Assembly: GCF_022682495.2 (NCBI RefSeq)
Contig: NC_071391.1
Location: 13,367,680 to 13,431,679 of the forward strand
Origin: Desmodus rotundus
Lineage: Eukaryota; Chordata; Mammalia; Chiroptera; Phyllostomidae
DNA length: 64,000 bases
Direction of reading: 5' to 3'
Shown here: piece after piece, positions 54,601 to 63,442 of the stretch
Layout: each line of letters opens with the position of its first letter
Numbering within the stretch: position 1 is the stretch's first letter
Made by a program: the position numbers and the translations under genes
Notes under the pieces: model-generated
Database searches by the model: none
Told to the model about the DNA's origin: nothing
The model's input: the letters and a program-made list of their open reading frames with translations, nothing else

Positions 54601-54646
54601 CCTGCTGGATCACCAAGGGGAGTTATTCCCTAGCCCTGCCTCCTAG
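39536..54646 (+). CDS. ARHGAP1: ARHGAP1 (p50RhoGAP/Cdc42GAP), complete coding region, 12 exons
   Basis: A cytosolic and endosomal GTPase-activating protein that speeds GTP hydrolysis by CDC42, RHOA and RAC1. Exons: 39536-39668, 39874-39969, 45781-45868, 51831-51962, 52320-52406, 52594-52692, 53048-53155, 53243-53319, 53487-53564, 53961-54089, 54251-54354, 54467-54646. Total 1311 bases, 436 residues (human 439). Order: acidic N-terminus [18 protein letters not shown]; a BCH/SEC14-like domain (about 65-220) with [18 protein letters not shown]; a proline-rich SH3 ligand [11 protein letters not shown] (about 227-238); and a RhoGAP domain (about 245-430). The arginine finger is Arg282 in GIFRRSA, and [12 protein letters not shown] carries the conserved asparagine. 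All introns are GT-AG. The C-terminus ends LFPSPAS, shorter than human LFPSPDPSGL. Confidence 0.96.
39874..39969 (+). CDS. ARHGAP1: ARHGAP1 exon
   Basis: 96 bases encoding [20 protein letters not shown] through IVEVA. Acceptor TTCCCAG, donor GCAG|GTGAGC. Confidence 0.94.
44960..45310 (-). mobile_element. LINE-1 3' region
   Basis: On the plus strand 'ATGGAATCATATGATATGTA' near 45107, 'GAACAGTATTCCGTTGTGCA' near 45217 and 'TCCGCCGATGGACAGTGGGC' near 45265 are the complement of an L1M-type end. Confidence 0.82.
45325..45557 (-). mobile_element. VES SINE
   Basis: Reverse copy with tail TTTTTTTTTATAAAG on the left, GAGAGAAACATCGATGTGTG body, and head complement CCACACCAGCCAGGACC on the right. 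Confidence 0.9.
45781..45868 (+). CDS. ARHGAP1: ARHGAP1 exon
   Basis: 88 bases encoding [20 protein letters not shown] through DHSKLL. Acceptor CCACACTTAG, donor TGGG|GTGAGT. Confidence 0.94.
47430..48093 (-). mobile_element. LINE-1 remnant (host of the HAL1-like insert)
   Basis: 'TTTTTTATTGACATATGCTA' near 47586, 'AGGAGGCTGCAATGAACAGC' near 47876 and 'TTTTCCTAGGGTAAATTCCT' near 47930 are the complement of an L1M-type 3' end. The copy appears to resume after 50005. Confidence 0.75.
48094..50005 (-). mobile_element. HAL1-like element: 5' UTR, ORF1, 3' UTR, no ORF2
   Basis: On the minus strand it begins near CTTCCGGCCAAGATGG (about 50000) with a 0.8-kb leader. A LINE-1 ORF1-type coding region follows, from about 49228 down to about 48520. 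The 3' UTR with G-rich runs comes next, then an A-tail (T-run at 48099-48115). ORF2 is absent. It is about 1.9 kb and lies inside the older L1. Confidence 0.75.
48520..49228 (-). pseudogene. LINE-1-type ORF1 protein, frame-broken
   Basis: The first part reads [15 protein letters not shown] and [20 protein letters not shown], then loses frame near 48800. The C-terminal part continues in another frame with [19 protein letters not shown] and [18 protein letters not shown]. These are ORF1p RNA-binding and C-terminal domain signatures. A coiled-coil-like charged N-terminus precedes them. Confidence 0.8.
50080..50266 (-). mobile_element. VES SINE, diverged
   Basis: Left tail TTTTAAAAGATTTTATTTAG, body GAGAGAGGGACAGGAACATC, right part 'AACACACACTGCCAGGAC'. 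More diverged than the other copies, so probably older. Confidence 0.8.
51235..51505 (+). mobile_element. MIR SINE, nearly full length
   Basis: 'GAATGCAGGCTTGGGAGTTA', 'CTTGGATAAACACTTGGCCT', 'GGTTGTTATGAGGAAAGCAT' and 'GTGCAAAGTGCTAGGCAGAC' follow the whole MIR order. Confidence 0.85.
51831..51962 (+). CDS. ARHGAP1: ARHGAP1 exon
   Basis: 132 bases encoding [20 protein letters not shown] through DAYREFDR. Acceptor TCTCTTGAAG, donor GCAA|GTGGGT. Confidence 0.94.
52090..52245 (+). mobile_element. MIR SINE
   Basis: 'CTGGGCTTAAATCCCACTTT' then 'TCTGAGCCTGTTTCCTAATC' and 'TGTAAAATGGAGCAGCAACG'. Confidence 0.82.
52320..52406 (+). CDS. ARHGAP1: ARHGAP1 exon
   Basis: 87 bases encoding [20 protein letters not shown] and LILFKPII. 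Acceptor GCCCCCGCAG, donor TCAG|GTAAGC. No long open frame of its own. Confidence 0.94.
52594..52692 (+). CDS. ARHGAP1: ARHGAP1 exon
   Basis: 99 bases encoding [20 protein letters not shown] through IPRQVL. Acceptor CTACCTGCAG, donor TTAA|GTGAGG. Confidence 0.94.
   Translation, partial: LQVWAEDLLCELPERAERACEAGAAGDPPPSA
52840..52975 (+). mobile_element. MIR SINE
   Basis: 'TTCGAATTTCATTTCTGTCA', 'CATGTGACTGACTCTCTCTG' and 'GAGGGTTGAATAAAGTGAAC'. Confidence 0.7.
53048..53155 (+). CDS. ARHGAP1: ARHGAP1 exon (proline-rich)
   Basis: 108 bases encoding [20 protein letters not shown] and [15 protein letters not shown]. Acceptor CTCCCCCAG, donor AGCA|GTGAGT. Confidence 0.94.
53243..53319 (+). CDS. 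ARHGAP1: ARHGAP1 exon
   Basis: 77 bases encoding [20 protein letters not shown] and HLQAH, the start of the RhoGAP domain. Acceptor TTCCCACAG, donor CACG|GTGAGT. Confidence 0.94.
53487..53564 (+). CDS. ARHGAP1: ARHGAP1 exon (arginine finger)
   Basis: 78 bases encoding [20 protein letters not shown] and QKYNM. The catalytic Arg282 is the first R of GIFRRS. Acceptor GTTTCCAG, donor ATGG|GTGAGT. Confidence 0.94.
53961..54089 (+). CDS. ARHGAP1: ARHGAP1 exon
   Basis: 129 bases encoding [20 protein letters not shown] through PHVVGFL. Acceptor CCACCTTTAG, donor CTCA|GTGAGT. Confidence 0.94.
54251..54354 (+). CDS. ARHGAP1: ARHGAP1 exon
   Basis: 104 bases encoding [20 protein letters not shown] through TAFLVQ. 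Acceptor TTCCTCATAG, donor CAG|GTGAGA. Confidence 0.94.
54467..54646 (+). CDS. ARHGAP1: ARHGAP1 terminal coding exon
   Basis: 180 bases encoding [20 protein letters not shown] through [11 protein letters not shown] with a TAG stop. Acceptor CCCTGCACAG. Confidence 0.95.
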   Translation: MSALCDQNKMTNTNLAVVFGPNLLWAKDAAITLKAINPINTFTKFLLDHQGELFPSPAS

Positions 54647-56175
54647 GGGCTCTGAGCCCAGCCCCTGCCCACCAGCCCCCCTCTCTGATAGCCCCAGTGT
54701 GGACCCTTCCTCCTGGCATTGGGGAGCCCAGGGCTCCTGCCCAGGAAGGGGTCTTGAGGCCCCTGGACAAAGAAGCTGGAGCCAGCCATTTGGGCAGCTC
54801 CTCCCCCTCCTTTGCAGCCCACCTCACCAGCCCCGGAGGCCTCGCTGTGACCACGAGACATTTTTCTTGGCCTTATACTTCTGCCTCCTTGGATCCCTGG
54901 TTCCCGCTGGGCTGTGCAGAGCTGGCCTTGGCTCTTCCAGCGAGAGGACCGGCCCCGGCAGTCCCTTTCCTGCTTTCTCCTGCCTCTTTCCCTGGCAACT
55001 GCAGATGCCAAATCACTGCCAGCTGGGATGTAGCTGGGGCTGGTCTGCCCCTCCTGACTGCTGGGGAATGAAAGGCTGAGCTGGCTTTGCCGCCCTGCTG
55101 AGGCTCCTCCCTGTCTGGGGGAAGGTCTGGGCACAACACCCTGCTCCTATCCGCCCCTCCACTGGCTCAGCCTTGGGTATTTCCACATTTCCACAGCTAA
55201 GGAATTACAGGCTGGAGTCGGCTTCCTGTTACTGCCTTCTCTTCCACAGATCCTGGTCAGCCTTTCCCAAGTGGCACCACCCCCAGGACGTTCTGACCCC
55301 TGCTTCTGCCAGGCCTGGCAGCTTGGGTGGCAGGGCTGAGTCTGAGCACCCATTTGAGATAAGACACCAGTCCCTCCCGAGGGGCCCCTAGTGCCTGATC
55401 AGACAGGCAGGCTCGGTCTCCGAGCCTTGTCTCAGTACGGCTTCTGGGCCTAAGGCTCATGCAGTCCTGTCTGTTGTGGAGTCACATTGGCCTCTGCTCT
55501 GGCCGGAGGTGACCCGGTGCCTCAGGATCTGTGGTGGCTCCTTCTTCCTGCTGGGGATGCCTGGAGGGGCTGAGCGGAGATTTTGCTAGTTAGATTGACC
55601 TGGACCCCAGTGATGACGGCTGTCCCTCGTTGCAGTTGTGTCCTTTACAATTACACTCCTTCTTGGTGAACTCTGGCAACCCTTGGCTCCCCTGCCCCTG
55701 CAGCCTTGACCTCTGGCGGTAGGAAAACTCCGGCACAGTGGCCCTGTCCCCCAAGCCATGGCCAGAGCCTGTACTGTGTGGGTCCTCACTGACCATCCCA
55801 CCTCCGTTTGGGAGCTGGGTGGAGCCTGGGTCCTGACCTCACTGGGCTCGCTCCCCAGGGCGCTGGCGTGCCAGGGCTCCCAGGACTTGGTATGGCTGCT
55901 GGGCCCATCAGTCCCTGTGTCTCTAGCTTGGGTACAGGTCTCTGCTTTCCGCCCTCCCTTGTGTATCAGGTGTTCACGCAGCCCCGTTTACTGGGGAGCC
56001 TGTGGGTCCACGTGGTCTCTCCCCTGCCCCCAGCCCCATGGCCCACACCTGCGGGTGTTGGAGCTTGTACTGTGAATCAAGTGTTCACATTCACACTTAA
56101 TGAATTCCTTGGCACCAATCATGTATTTCACCTTTGCACTTTTTGTATTTCAATAAAAATGGAGATGGAAATTGC
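54647..56175 (+). other. ARHGAP1: ARHGAP1 3' UTR
   Basis: About 1.5 kb, G/C-rich, no repeat recognised, ending just past AATAAA. The many long frames in it are compositional. Confidence 0.8.
56152..56157 (+). terminator. ARHGAP1: ARHGAP1 polyadenylation signal AATAAA
   Basis: AATAAAAATGG in a T-rich context, 1.5 kb after the stop and the only strong signal before the spacer. Confidence 0.85.
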
Positions 56176-58334
56176 CCACCAGGCTGTCACAGAAGTGGGC
56201 GAGGAGGTTCAGCGTGGGGTGGGGATGTGGTGTGCAAGAGGAGCAGATGGGGCATTGGGAAGACCCTGCCCCGCCCATCTGGCCCCCTTCCTCCCCTCGT
56301 TCACTTGTGAGCGGGCATTAGGTCAGCTTTCTGACCTTCCCTGTGTGAACAATCACCTTCCATTTTGCCACCAGACCTCACTGATAATGGACATTCACAA
56401 GGCCCCACCTCTGAGACAGTGCCTTCCTTTCTCTTGAGAATGAGAAATGGGGTGCACAGTACCTATCAGAGCACCTGCCCAGCAGTAACTAGAATGGCTG
56501 TTGTTTCACAGGCGAATGAGGTGCCAGTCCCACCTGTGCAGCAGTTGGGACAGAAACCCTCACCTGACCATTCCACTCCTTCCCCACCTGCCCTGGGCCT
56601 GGGAGCCGGCCGTTTCCACCTGCCCCCTGCTCACACAGGAGTCTTGGAAGATCCTCTTTTCCTTTCCTCTTTTGAGGTTTTGCTTTGATTTAGAGGTTAA
56701 GATGGTAACGTTTGTATTTTACTGCAACTTTGAAAAAGTGATTTGTCACTGGGAGGGCAGGCCAGAATTTCACTTGGCACAGTGGTCAAGGTCAAGTCCA
56801 AGCAGTTAGCTTGCTTGCCTGCCAGTGGCAATCAGGAGACAATGGTGGCCCCAGCTGGGCCTCTGTTCTCATCATTGCTCGCTTGGGCTGGGGCAGCCGG
56901 GCCAGAGCTACAGGATCAGGCCGTGTTAGGATGTGAGCTTTAGGAAGCTGGTCCTGCTGCATAGCTGTGGCCCTCATCCAGGCAGCTTGGACAGGAGGCC
57001 CTGGTGGCCTCTCGCTGGCTCTCCTCGGCTCTTAAGCTGGCTGATCTAAGCTGGCTGACTGTTTAGAACGGTGGGGCTGTGACCCAGGGCAACTGGAAAG
57101 GGAGCAGCACGAGACAAGGAGGGAGCTGTTTACTTGGGTTGGGCTCCTGGCAGGGCCTCTGCTGAGTGACTCAAAGCCAGTTTACCTCTGCCTTAGCAAC
57201 GGCGCGTCTCTGGGGACAGAGTGCAGGGAGATGCTTGAGAGGGGCAGGACACCATTGTCAGACCTGGGGACACTCAACACTTTGCTTCTGGGGGATCCCC
57301 AGTGAAGGCGAGGACACCGATGTCATGCCATGATTTCTAACCCAGGGGAGTGCCACCGCCATCCCGACTGGCTGTGGTCAGGCGCCACGGTTAGTGTTGC
57401 TTGTAGTTTACTGACAAGCAAGGGCTCGCACAGCCCATCACGGCAGCAGTGGGCGGCCCGCTCCTTTCAGCCTCGGGTTTGGGCTGACAACAGAAATTTC
57501 CAGCTAGCCCTCCGCTGTCCTGGGACCAGGCTTCGGCCTGAAGGGGAGGGGAGGCAACCCAGACAGCAGTTGCTGTGGTCTGTCAGGCAGCTGGTCTCTT
57601 GCTTCCAGGACTACCCTTGCAGCTGGGGCAGTGGCTCCCTGCCCCCAGTGTGGGCACAAGCGAGGAGGTGGGAGGTGGCTCCACAGGGGCAGGGCTGAGA
57701 CGCCTGCTGCACTAGTGCCCGGGTGGGGGAGGGGAGGGGCGGGGGGGGGCAGGAATAATCCCGCAGGGCTCTCCTACTTTTCCGGCTCCCCAGAGACCAG
57801 GCCAGTACCCTGGGCAGCTAAACAAACTGGCACAGGCCTTGCTGCTACTCAGCCCCTTCCCTTCAGTCTGGTTTGCTCAGCCACAACCCGTCATGCTGAC
57901 CAGTAAACAGATCCCAGGCAACTTGGGGAACTCCACACAGGACACATGCAGAGACCTGTGTCTTTTTCTCTGAGCCCAAGGCCTTCCATTGCCTCCAGGC
58001 CAGGCGGAAGGGTGAGCCCTGTGGCGCAGGGGGTATAGAGCTGGTAATGGAGATTTCACTGTAAGCTCCTACACAGGTACGTATACCTCACACACACCAT
58101 CTCACTGAACATTCACACAACGGCCTCCGGAGTGGGAGCATTACAGCCCAGGGAAACGAGGCTCTATGAGGCTTCCCGACCAGCCCCAAGCCTCAAAGCA
58201 GCCTGCCTGACTCGGAAGCCGTTTCCTGCCACGCACTGCATGGTTCTCCCCCTTCCGCCCGTCGGTGCCCCATGTCTACACAGAATTGGAAGGCAGTGGG
58301 CTAGAATTTTAGACAAATGCAGGACAGAAAGCTG
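56176..58334. other. ARHGAP1-ATG13 tail-to-tail spacer
   Basis: Convergent gene ends 2.2 kb apart. A MIR lies at 58065-58215; nothing else is recognisable. Confidence 0.6.
58065..58215 (-). mobile_element. MIR SINE, diverged
   Basis: 'CACACAACGGCCTCCGGAGT' then 'CAGCCCAGGGAAACGAGGCT' resembles the MIR complement. Confidence 0.55.
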
Positions 58335-58351
58335 TGAAGTACAGAAAAAAA

Positions 58352-58357
58352 TTTATT
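58352..58357 (-). terminator. ATG13: ATG13 polyadenylation signal AATAAA
   Basis: Minus strand reads TTCCAATAAATTTTTTTCTG. A plausible transcript end; cleavage is expected near 58335. Confidence 0.78.
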
Positions 58358-60043
58358 GGAAATCTCTTGAATACATTTTAAAGTATAACTCAGTATTTCC
58401 AAACAAGTAGGCAGGAGGGGAGGAGGGACTCTGCCACTTGGAGACAGATGACCACTCCCAGCCTCGTGCTGGGGTCAGTCTGGGGCTCACACCTTTTATT
58501 GTACAGGGCTGAGGGGCAAGGGCCGGCCTTGACAATTGCTCTGCTTCCAGGCTCAGCCTACCTGGCCTCTTGCTGCTGGGAACCTGAAGAAAGGCTGCTG
58601 CCTGCACAGGCCAACTACCAGAAGTCAAAGAGGGCAACAGCTAAAACAAACAAGCCTTTCCATGCTTGGCCTCAAAAGGAGGGCAGTGGCTGGGACACTG
58701 GAGCTGGGTGGGTAAACCTTATCAGTTCAGCTGGCATGGGTGTGCTCTGGCCCGAAGACAGGACACTGCTGGGAACGTTCCTCCGTGGTAGCAGAGCACA
58801 TGCATAAGGGCGGGCTAATGGAGACAGTGTGAGAGCCCGCTCAAGCCCTCAGAGATCAGCCTTGCAGGTGGGAACAATGTCACATGCATTTACTAACAAG
58901 CAATTGAGGGCCATGTGTTCCACTGCAGAACAGCTGCTCCCCATGAATACCCCAGGTGGACCAGGAGGAATGGGGCAGGCCCAGTTCTCCACAGCCAGGA
59001 TGACCAGTGGGCTGGGAGAGGGACAGATGGCATAGGGGGCGAGGCTAGGCACCTGACTTACAACACCTGAAGGGTTAGGTGGATCATATGCCCAGCTTCA
59101 GCTTCTCAACTAGGAACCAATGCACCCAGTAAACCTCAGGGCAGCGTACAGACCCTGGGGTTAAAGGAAGGTGGTGGCCAGGCCCAGCCCTGAGAAACAG
59201 GAACAAGTACCCCAAAAGGAGGGGCCTGCCTGGACTTCCCCGGGCTCACCAATGGGCACTACATGTGGCACAACTCTAGGGAGTTGCTATTTTTAGCACC
59301 CAAGGCTTCCTGGGCTGCCAAAACAGAGTCACTGCAGAAGCCGAGAAGAGATCCAAGGCTCTCACCAGAAATAGAGGCGTCCAAGGGAAAGCCTGTTGTC
59401 AGTTCAAATGCAGCAAGCCTGGGAGGACCTGTGGCCCTCGCCAGCCCTGTGTTGGCTCCCACCTAATTAATGTACATGGGAAGGAAGATCCCCAGAGCAG
59501 CAACCTGGAATCTGAGGAACCTCCACAGGAGGAGGTCCTGCCCCAGGAAGAGGCCCATCACCTTCCCCAAGTGAAAACACCTCATCTGAAACGTATTTTC
59601 TCTATAAAATATGTCTTTGAAAGTAATAAATATTTACCATGTCCTATAACCAAGGAGCTGCAACAGGGAGAGGGAAGAGACGAGAAAAGCCTCTGCTGGG
59701 GCTCCCAGGCCCAGAGACATAGGGTGGTTCCTACGTGGCTGAAGGGCTGAGCACAGGCAGCCACCGGGGCTGCTCAGACCTTCTGTTAAGGGAGGGGCTA
59801 GCACAGCCTTCAAGAGTGGGAATGGCTGACTTTGGAGTTCTCATCTTGGGCAGATGGCGTCATATTGCCAAAAATATAGGCACGGGCAGAGGGAGGGAGA
59901 GAGGAAGAAGATACCAGAACTAAAGGAGACGATGAGAGCCTGAAAAAGCACTTGCTTCTTCCTCCAACAATGTCTCCTTCCTCTTTCTGCTTCCATGCTA
60001 GTCTCTGGGCCACCAGCTGGAATGTCGAATGGTTTGGTGGTAA

Positions 60044-60074
60044 CGGCAGGCAGGCAGGCGGGCAGGCAGGCAGA
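60044..60074 (-). repeat. (GGCA)n microsatellite in ATG13 3' UTR
   Basis: About seven imperfect GGCA units, one with a C to G change. Confidence 0.9.
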
Positions 60075-60423
60075 CCTGGGAGAAGAGGGTCCAGCAGCGG
60101 GAAGACAGGATGACGGCCTCATTGGAGCTGCTGCTGATGGGTAGTAGAAGCAGATGGCCCGCCAGAGGGCCCCTTTGTTGCAAAGGGTCTTCCCGTCTCC
60201 AAGGCCAGAGGGTGAGCCCTCTCAAATGCTCTAACTGGGTTTGACTGCGGCCACGGAGAATCCAAGCAGTGAGAGCAGGGACTTCTGGGTCCCCATGGGG
60301 GAAACCAGCCTCCCTCCACCTGGCTTGGAGCAGGACAAGGGACAGGAGCAGCTGATGAGTGGGAGGCTCTGTTTCTTGGGACCACAAAAGGGGGCTGCTG
60401 CTGGTACTTGAGGGCACCAACTT

Positions 60424-60501
60424 TTACTGCAGGGTTTCTACAAAGGCATCAAATTCTCGGACATTCTTCTCGTGCACAGCCAGCTTCTCTGGGAGTGAGT
60501 C
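60424..60501 (-). CDS. ATG13: ATG13 terminal coding exon
   Basis: 78 bases encoding [20 protein letters not shown] and VETLQ with a TAA stop. Acceptor CTGGTACAG. No start codon or long frame of its own. Confidence 0.95.
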   Translation of the reverse strand, partial: DSLPEKLAVHEKNVREFDAFVETLQ

Positions 60502-63442
60502 CTGTACCAGGAGGGGAGAAAAAGAGTTGCTCATTTGGGCAGGGCTCAAAGCAGCAGCCCCCCAGCCACCCTGGCCTGAAAAAGGAGAGAGCACAGCACG
60601 AGCTCAGCTCAGCAGTGCTGGGCTGGGAGAGCAGGAGAATTCGGGGCAGCTGAGCAGGCAGTGGAGAGAGGGCTTCAGGGTTTTGTGGGGGCTGGAGAGG
60701 GGATTTCACAGGGCATCCAAGTGGCCCCCACACTTAGTGAGAGAGAGAAAAGGACCACACCAACAATAAAAGATTTCTTCACACCCTGTGCTGGCCATCA
60801 GCATCCCCTGGGAGGCCCATGAACAAGGCAGTGCCAACCACACTCCTGAAAGGTCCTGACTCAGCAGGTCTGTGGTGAGGCCTAGGAACCTGCGTCTTAA
60901 TACCAGTGAAGGAGAGGCACAGTGAGTGGGGGTGAAAGAGAGTAAGAGAGAAAACAAAACCATAAGCAATTAAGTTTAACTGCCCTCAGTTATCAACTAT
61001 TAAAAAAAATCTAACCCTAATCATGTGGTCTCCACTGAAGAATTTGCGTATGAAGAGTTTAAAGTTGCAGGGTGTCCAACCTGCAGCCCAGGATGGCCAG
61101 GAATGCAGCCCCACACGAAATCATAAATTTACTTAAAACATTATGAGATTTTTTTTTGTGATTACGTGTTGCAATGTATTAAGTTTGTGGCCCAACATCT
61201 CTTCTTCCAGTGTGGCCTGGCCCAGGGATGCCAAAAGGTTGGACGCTCCTGGTTTAAACTACCACAGATTTCCTGAGAGGCCCCAGGTATCTGAAAGAGG
61301 TGGGACAACCCCCTGCCTCAGAGCTCACTAAGTGGCCCAGACACACCGTGCAGCCCATGTAGGTCTGGACGGCGGGGCCACCAGCTGGGACCGGCTGCAG
61401 CACCTTCTGACGCAGCCCCTTCCAGCCACATTTTAGGTCAGGGGGTGGGGGCGGGGGCGGTATCAGTGGCTAAAAGCCTAAAATCAGAAGCCAAAGCTTT
61501 GTTTGCCGGTTTAGCCATAACTATGGCCAAGTTATTTGTTCACAGTGTCAGTTTTCTTGTCTGTGAGCTGGGGTAGTGGGAAGCCCTTCCCCTCAGGTTG
61601 TTGAAGAATCACGTAGAGCACTTAGGAAAGTGCTCGGCATGTATGAAAGCCTAGATAAGTGTTAGCAATAATGACATTATTGCTGTGTTGTTATTATTTC
61701 TGCACATACTTTTTTGTTTAAAGCAAGCCAAGGGCAGTTATTCCTAGAATCCTATTCCTAGAGCCACTCCTTTCATTTCAATGTAGGAGGTGATACCCCC
61801 ACTGCAGGCAGAGGGACCCTAACATCCCATGACATGGGACACCCCGAGTTTGGGGCTGTTCAGGGCACACCTCTGCCACGCAGAGGCAGGAAATAGAGAC
61901 CACCCTGTGGGAGAGTGGGAATCTTTGTCAGTATCAGGACGGCGGCCCACACACAAGCAGTACAGCTGAGAGAATGGCCTCTCTAGGGAAAGGGCCGGAA
62001 CACCGATGCTCAGGTGCTCAGAGGCGTCAGAACTCTGCCTCCCTGGGCAGCCAGCACCGCCTGGCAAGCTGAAGAGCTGCATGTGAGAGCTGTTGGAGCA
62101 GCTTGGCTTAGTGGCATCAGCCAGGAGAAGATATCAGGCACCAACGCGAGTAAGAAATGCTGACCACGTGCGAAAGGAGGAAGTGAGTGCAAGCAAAGTC
62201 AAGATAATGACTGCTGGGCAAAACACAAATGTCCAGTGGAATCAAAAAAAGACAACGGTCTAGAAGTGTCTCCTTCCTGTCACAGGGAAGATGGGAGGTG
62301 TGGCGTTGGGGAATAACCGAAACTTTTGTGCCTGCGGAGCAGGAATGACACTGAAAGGGAAAGGGGGATCAGAGGACAAGGTGGGTTGGGGGAGGGGTCT
62401 CCATACCAAGTCCTCAGCCATGGACTGTGCCCCGATATCTATGGAGAGGCTGCTCAGCTGAGGGGGGTTCTGAAATTCACGATAGAAGGTTCCCAAGTCC
62501 ATTGGAAGGATGTCGTCTTTAGAAAAGGCCGGTTTCTTCAAAAAAAGACCAGATGCAGTTTAGCTTACCATGGCCCACCGAGGAAAACCAGAGATGCAGA
62601 ACCCTGTTCCCTTCCGGCAGTCACCAAAGAGAAGGCTGCGCCAGGCTTGTCTGAGGAAGAGAATCTCCACCTTTTCTTTTCTGGGCAGCTGAATTCAAAC
62701 CCTGCTGAGAACACTCCTCTTCCCTGGTCAGGCTCACGCCGCCTTCCTTCAAACCCTTTCCTTAGCACTATCCATTCAAGCGTGAACAGAACCTACTGGA
62801 AAACCCCCACTTAGAGCTGAACTGCATCATCAATGTCAACCAAAGACATAGCACAAAATGCCTTATTGTTCATCGGCCTCCAAACATCTGTCCAAGCAGG
62901 CTCCCCATGTACACTGCCCAGCCGGGCACCCACCGGTCCCACCCCGTCTGTACTGGCCCCGCTGACCCCTGGGAAGGAGGGCTTCTCTGAGTGCAACGGA
63001 CACCTCCAGGTTTACCTCCCCCCGGGGGCAGCAAAGTCAGGGGGGAGAGAGCCACTCACAAAGTCCACCATGACGAAGTCGTCGTGGGTGTGGCCGCTGC
63101 TGCCCCCGCTGGAGCCTTCAGAGTGCAGGCTGCCCTGGAGCGGGGACCCCGTCCCTGGGGAGTCCGGAGGGTTCACCTGGTGCAGGATAAGGCAGAGGAA
63201 GGGTTCTGTGCCCTGGGGCAGGTACTGTTCACAGTGGAGGGTTCTGTAAGGGACCCGACCCTGGCTGCAAGCCCCTCAGCATCAGGGCATGGTTAATGGG
63301 CTATGGAGGGACAGGGACATGCCCAGGAGGACAGGCATTGTGTCACTGAAAACTTTCGACTCACCATGGGGTCGACATCCTCCAGCTCTAAATTCTTGGG
63401 AGCAAACATAGCAAAGGGTATGTCCAAACTTGTCAAGGTCAC
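60424..63442 (-). CDS. ATG13: ATG13 C-terminal part, four coding exons
   Basis: ATG13 is the HORMA-domain subunit of the ULK1-FIP200-ATG101 complex that starts autophagy; mTORC1 phosphorylates it. Exons here (minus): 63442-63365, 63176-63060, 62535-62407, 60501-60424, all joined in phase 0. They encode 133 residues from [20 protein letters not shown] to the C-terminus [11 protein letters not shown]. This is the disordered tail after the HORMA domain. It carries the LC3-interacting motif DDFVMVDF (human DDFVMIDF) and the ULK1-binding C-terminus, whose last residues TLQ are intact. A Ser/Gly-rich stretch ([19 protein letters not shown]) precedes the LIR. The HORMA exons and the start codon lie beyond the right edge. 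Identification is secure. Confidence 0.96.
60785..60905 (+). mobile_element. MER5A-like hAT fragment
   Basis: 'GCCATCAGCATCCCCTGGGA', 'TCCTGACTCAGCAGGTCTGT' and 'GGCCTAGGAACCTGCGTCTT' follow the MER5A core order. Confidence 0.7.
61066..61256. mobile_element. Short hAT-like non-autonomous DNA transposon
   Basis: Ends AGGGTGTCCAACCTGCAG and GGTTGGACGCTCCTG form terminal inverted repeats around a 190-base body with an inverted arrangement of 'GGCC' text (GCAGCCC...GGCCTGGCCC). No coding capacity. Confidence 0.7.
61490..61690 (+). mobile_element. MIR SINE
   Basis: 'TTTAGCCATAACTATGGCCA' then 'TTCTTGTCTGTGAGCTGGGG' and 'GCACTTAGGAAAGTGCTCGG' follow MIR. Confidence 0.78.
62407..62535 (-). CDS. 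ATG13: ATG13 exon
   Basis: 129 bases encoding [20 protein letters not shown] through GAQSMAEDL. Acceptor TTTTTTTGAAG, donor TTG|GTATGG. Confidence 0.95.
63060..63176 (-). CDS. ATG13: ATG13 exon (LIR motif)
   Basis: 117 bases encoding [20 protein letters not shown] through [10 protein letters not shown]. The LIR is at the exon's end. Acceptor GGTGCACCAG region, donor TTT|GTGAGT. Confidence 0.95.
63365..63442 (-). CDS. ATG13: ATG13 exon
   Basis: 78 bases encoding [20 protein letters not shown] and EDVDPM. Acceptor GACCCTTAAG, donor ATG|GTGAGT. Confidence 0.95.

Larger units (their letters stand above)
58335..60423 (-). other. ATG13: ATG13 3' UTR
   Basis: About 2.1 kb from the TAA to just past AATAAA. 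Contains a (GGCA)n tract at 60044. Its length and lack of repeats fit one continuous terminal exon. Confidence 0.75.
60502..62406 (-). other. ATG13: ATG13 last intron
   Basis: Holds a MER5-like fragment, a short hAT-like element and a MIR. 61700-62406 shows nothing I can name. Confidence 0.65.

Noticed and set aside
60044..60074. CRISPR-like regular repeats
   Set aside because: It is a simple (GGCA)n microsatellite in a mammalian 3' UTR with no spacers.
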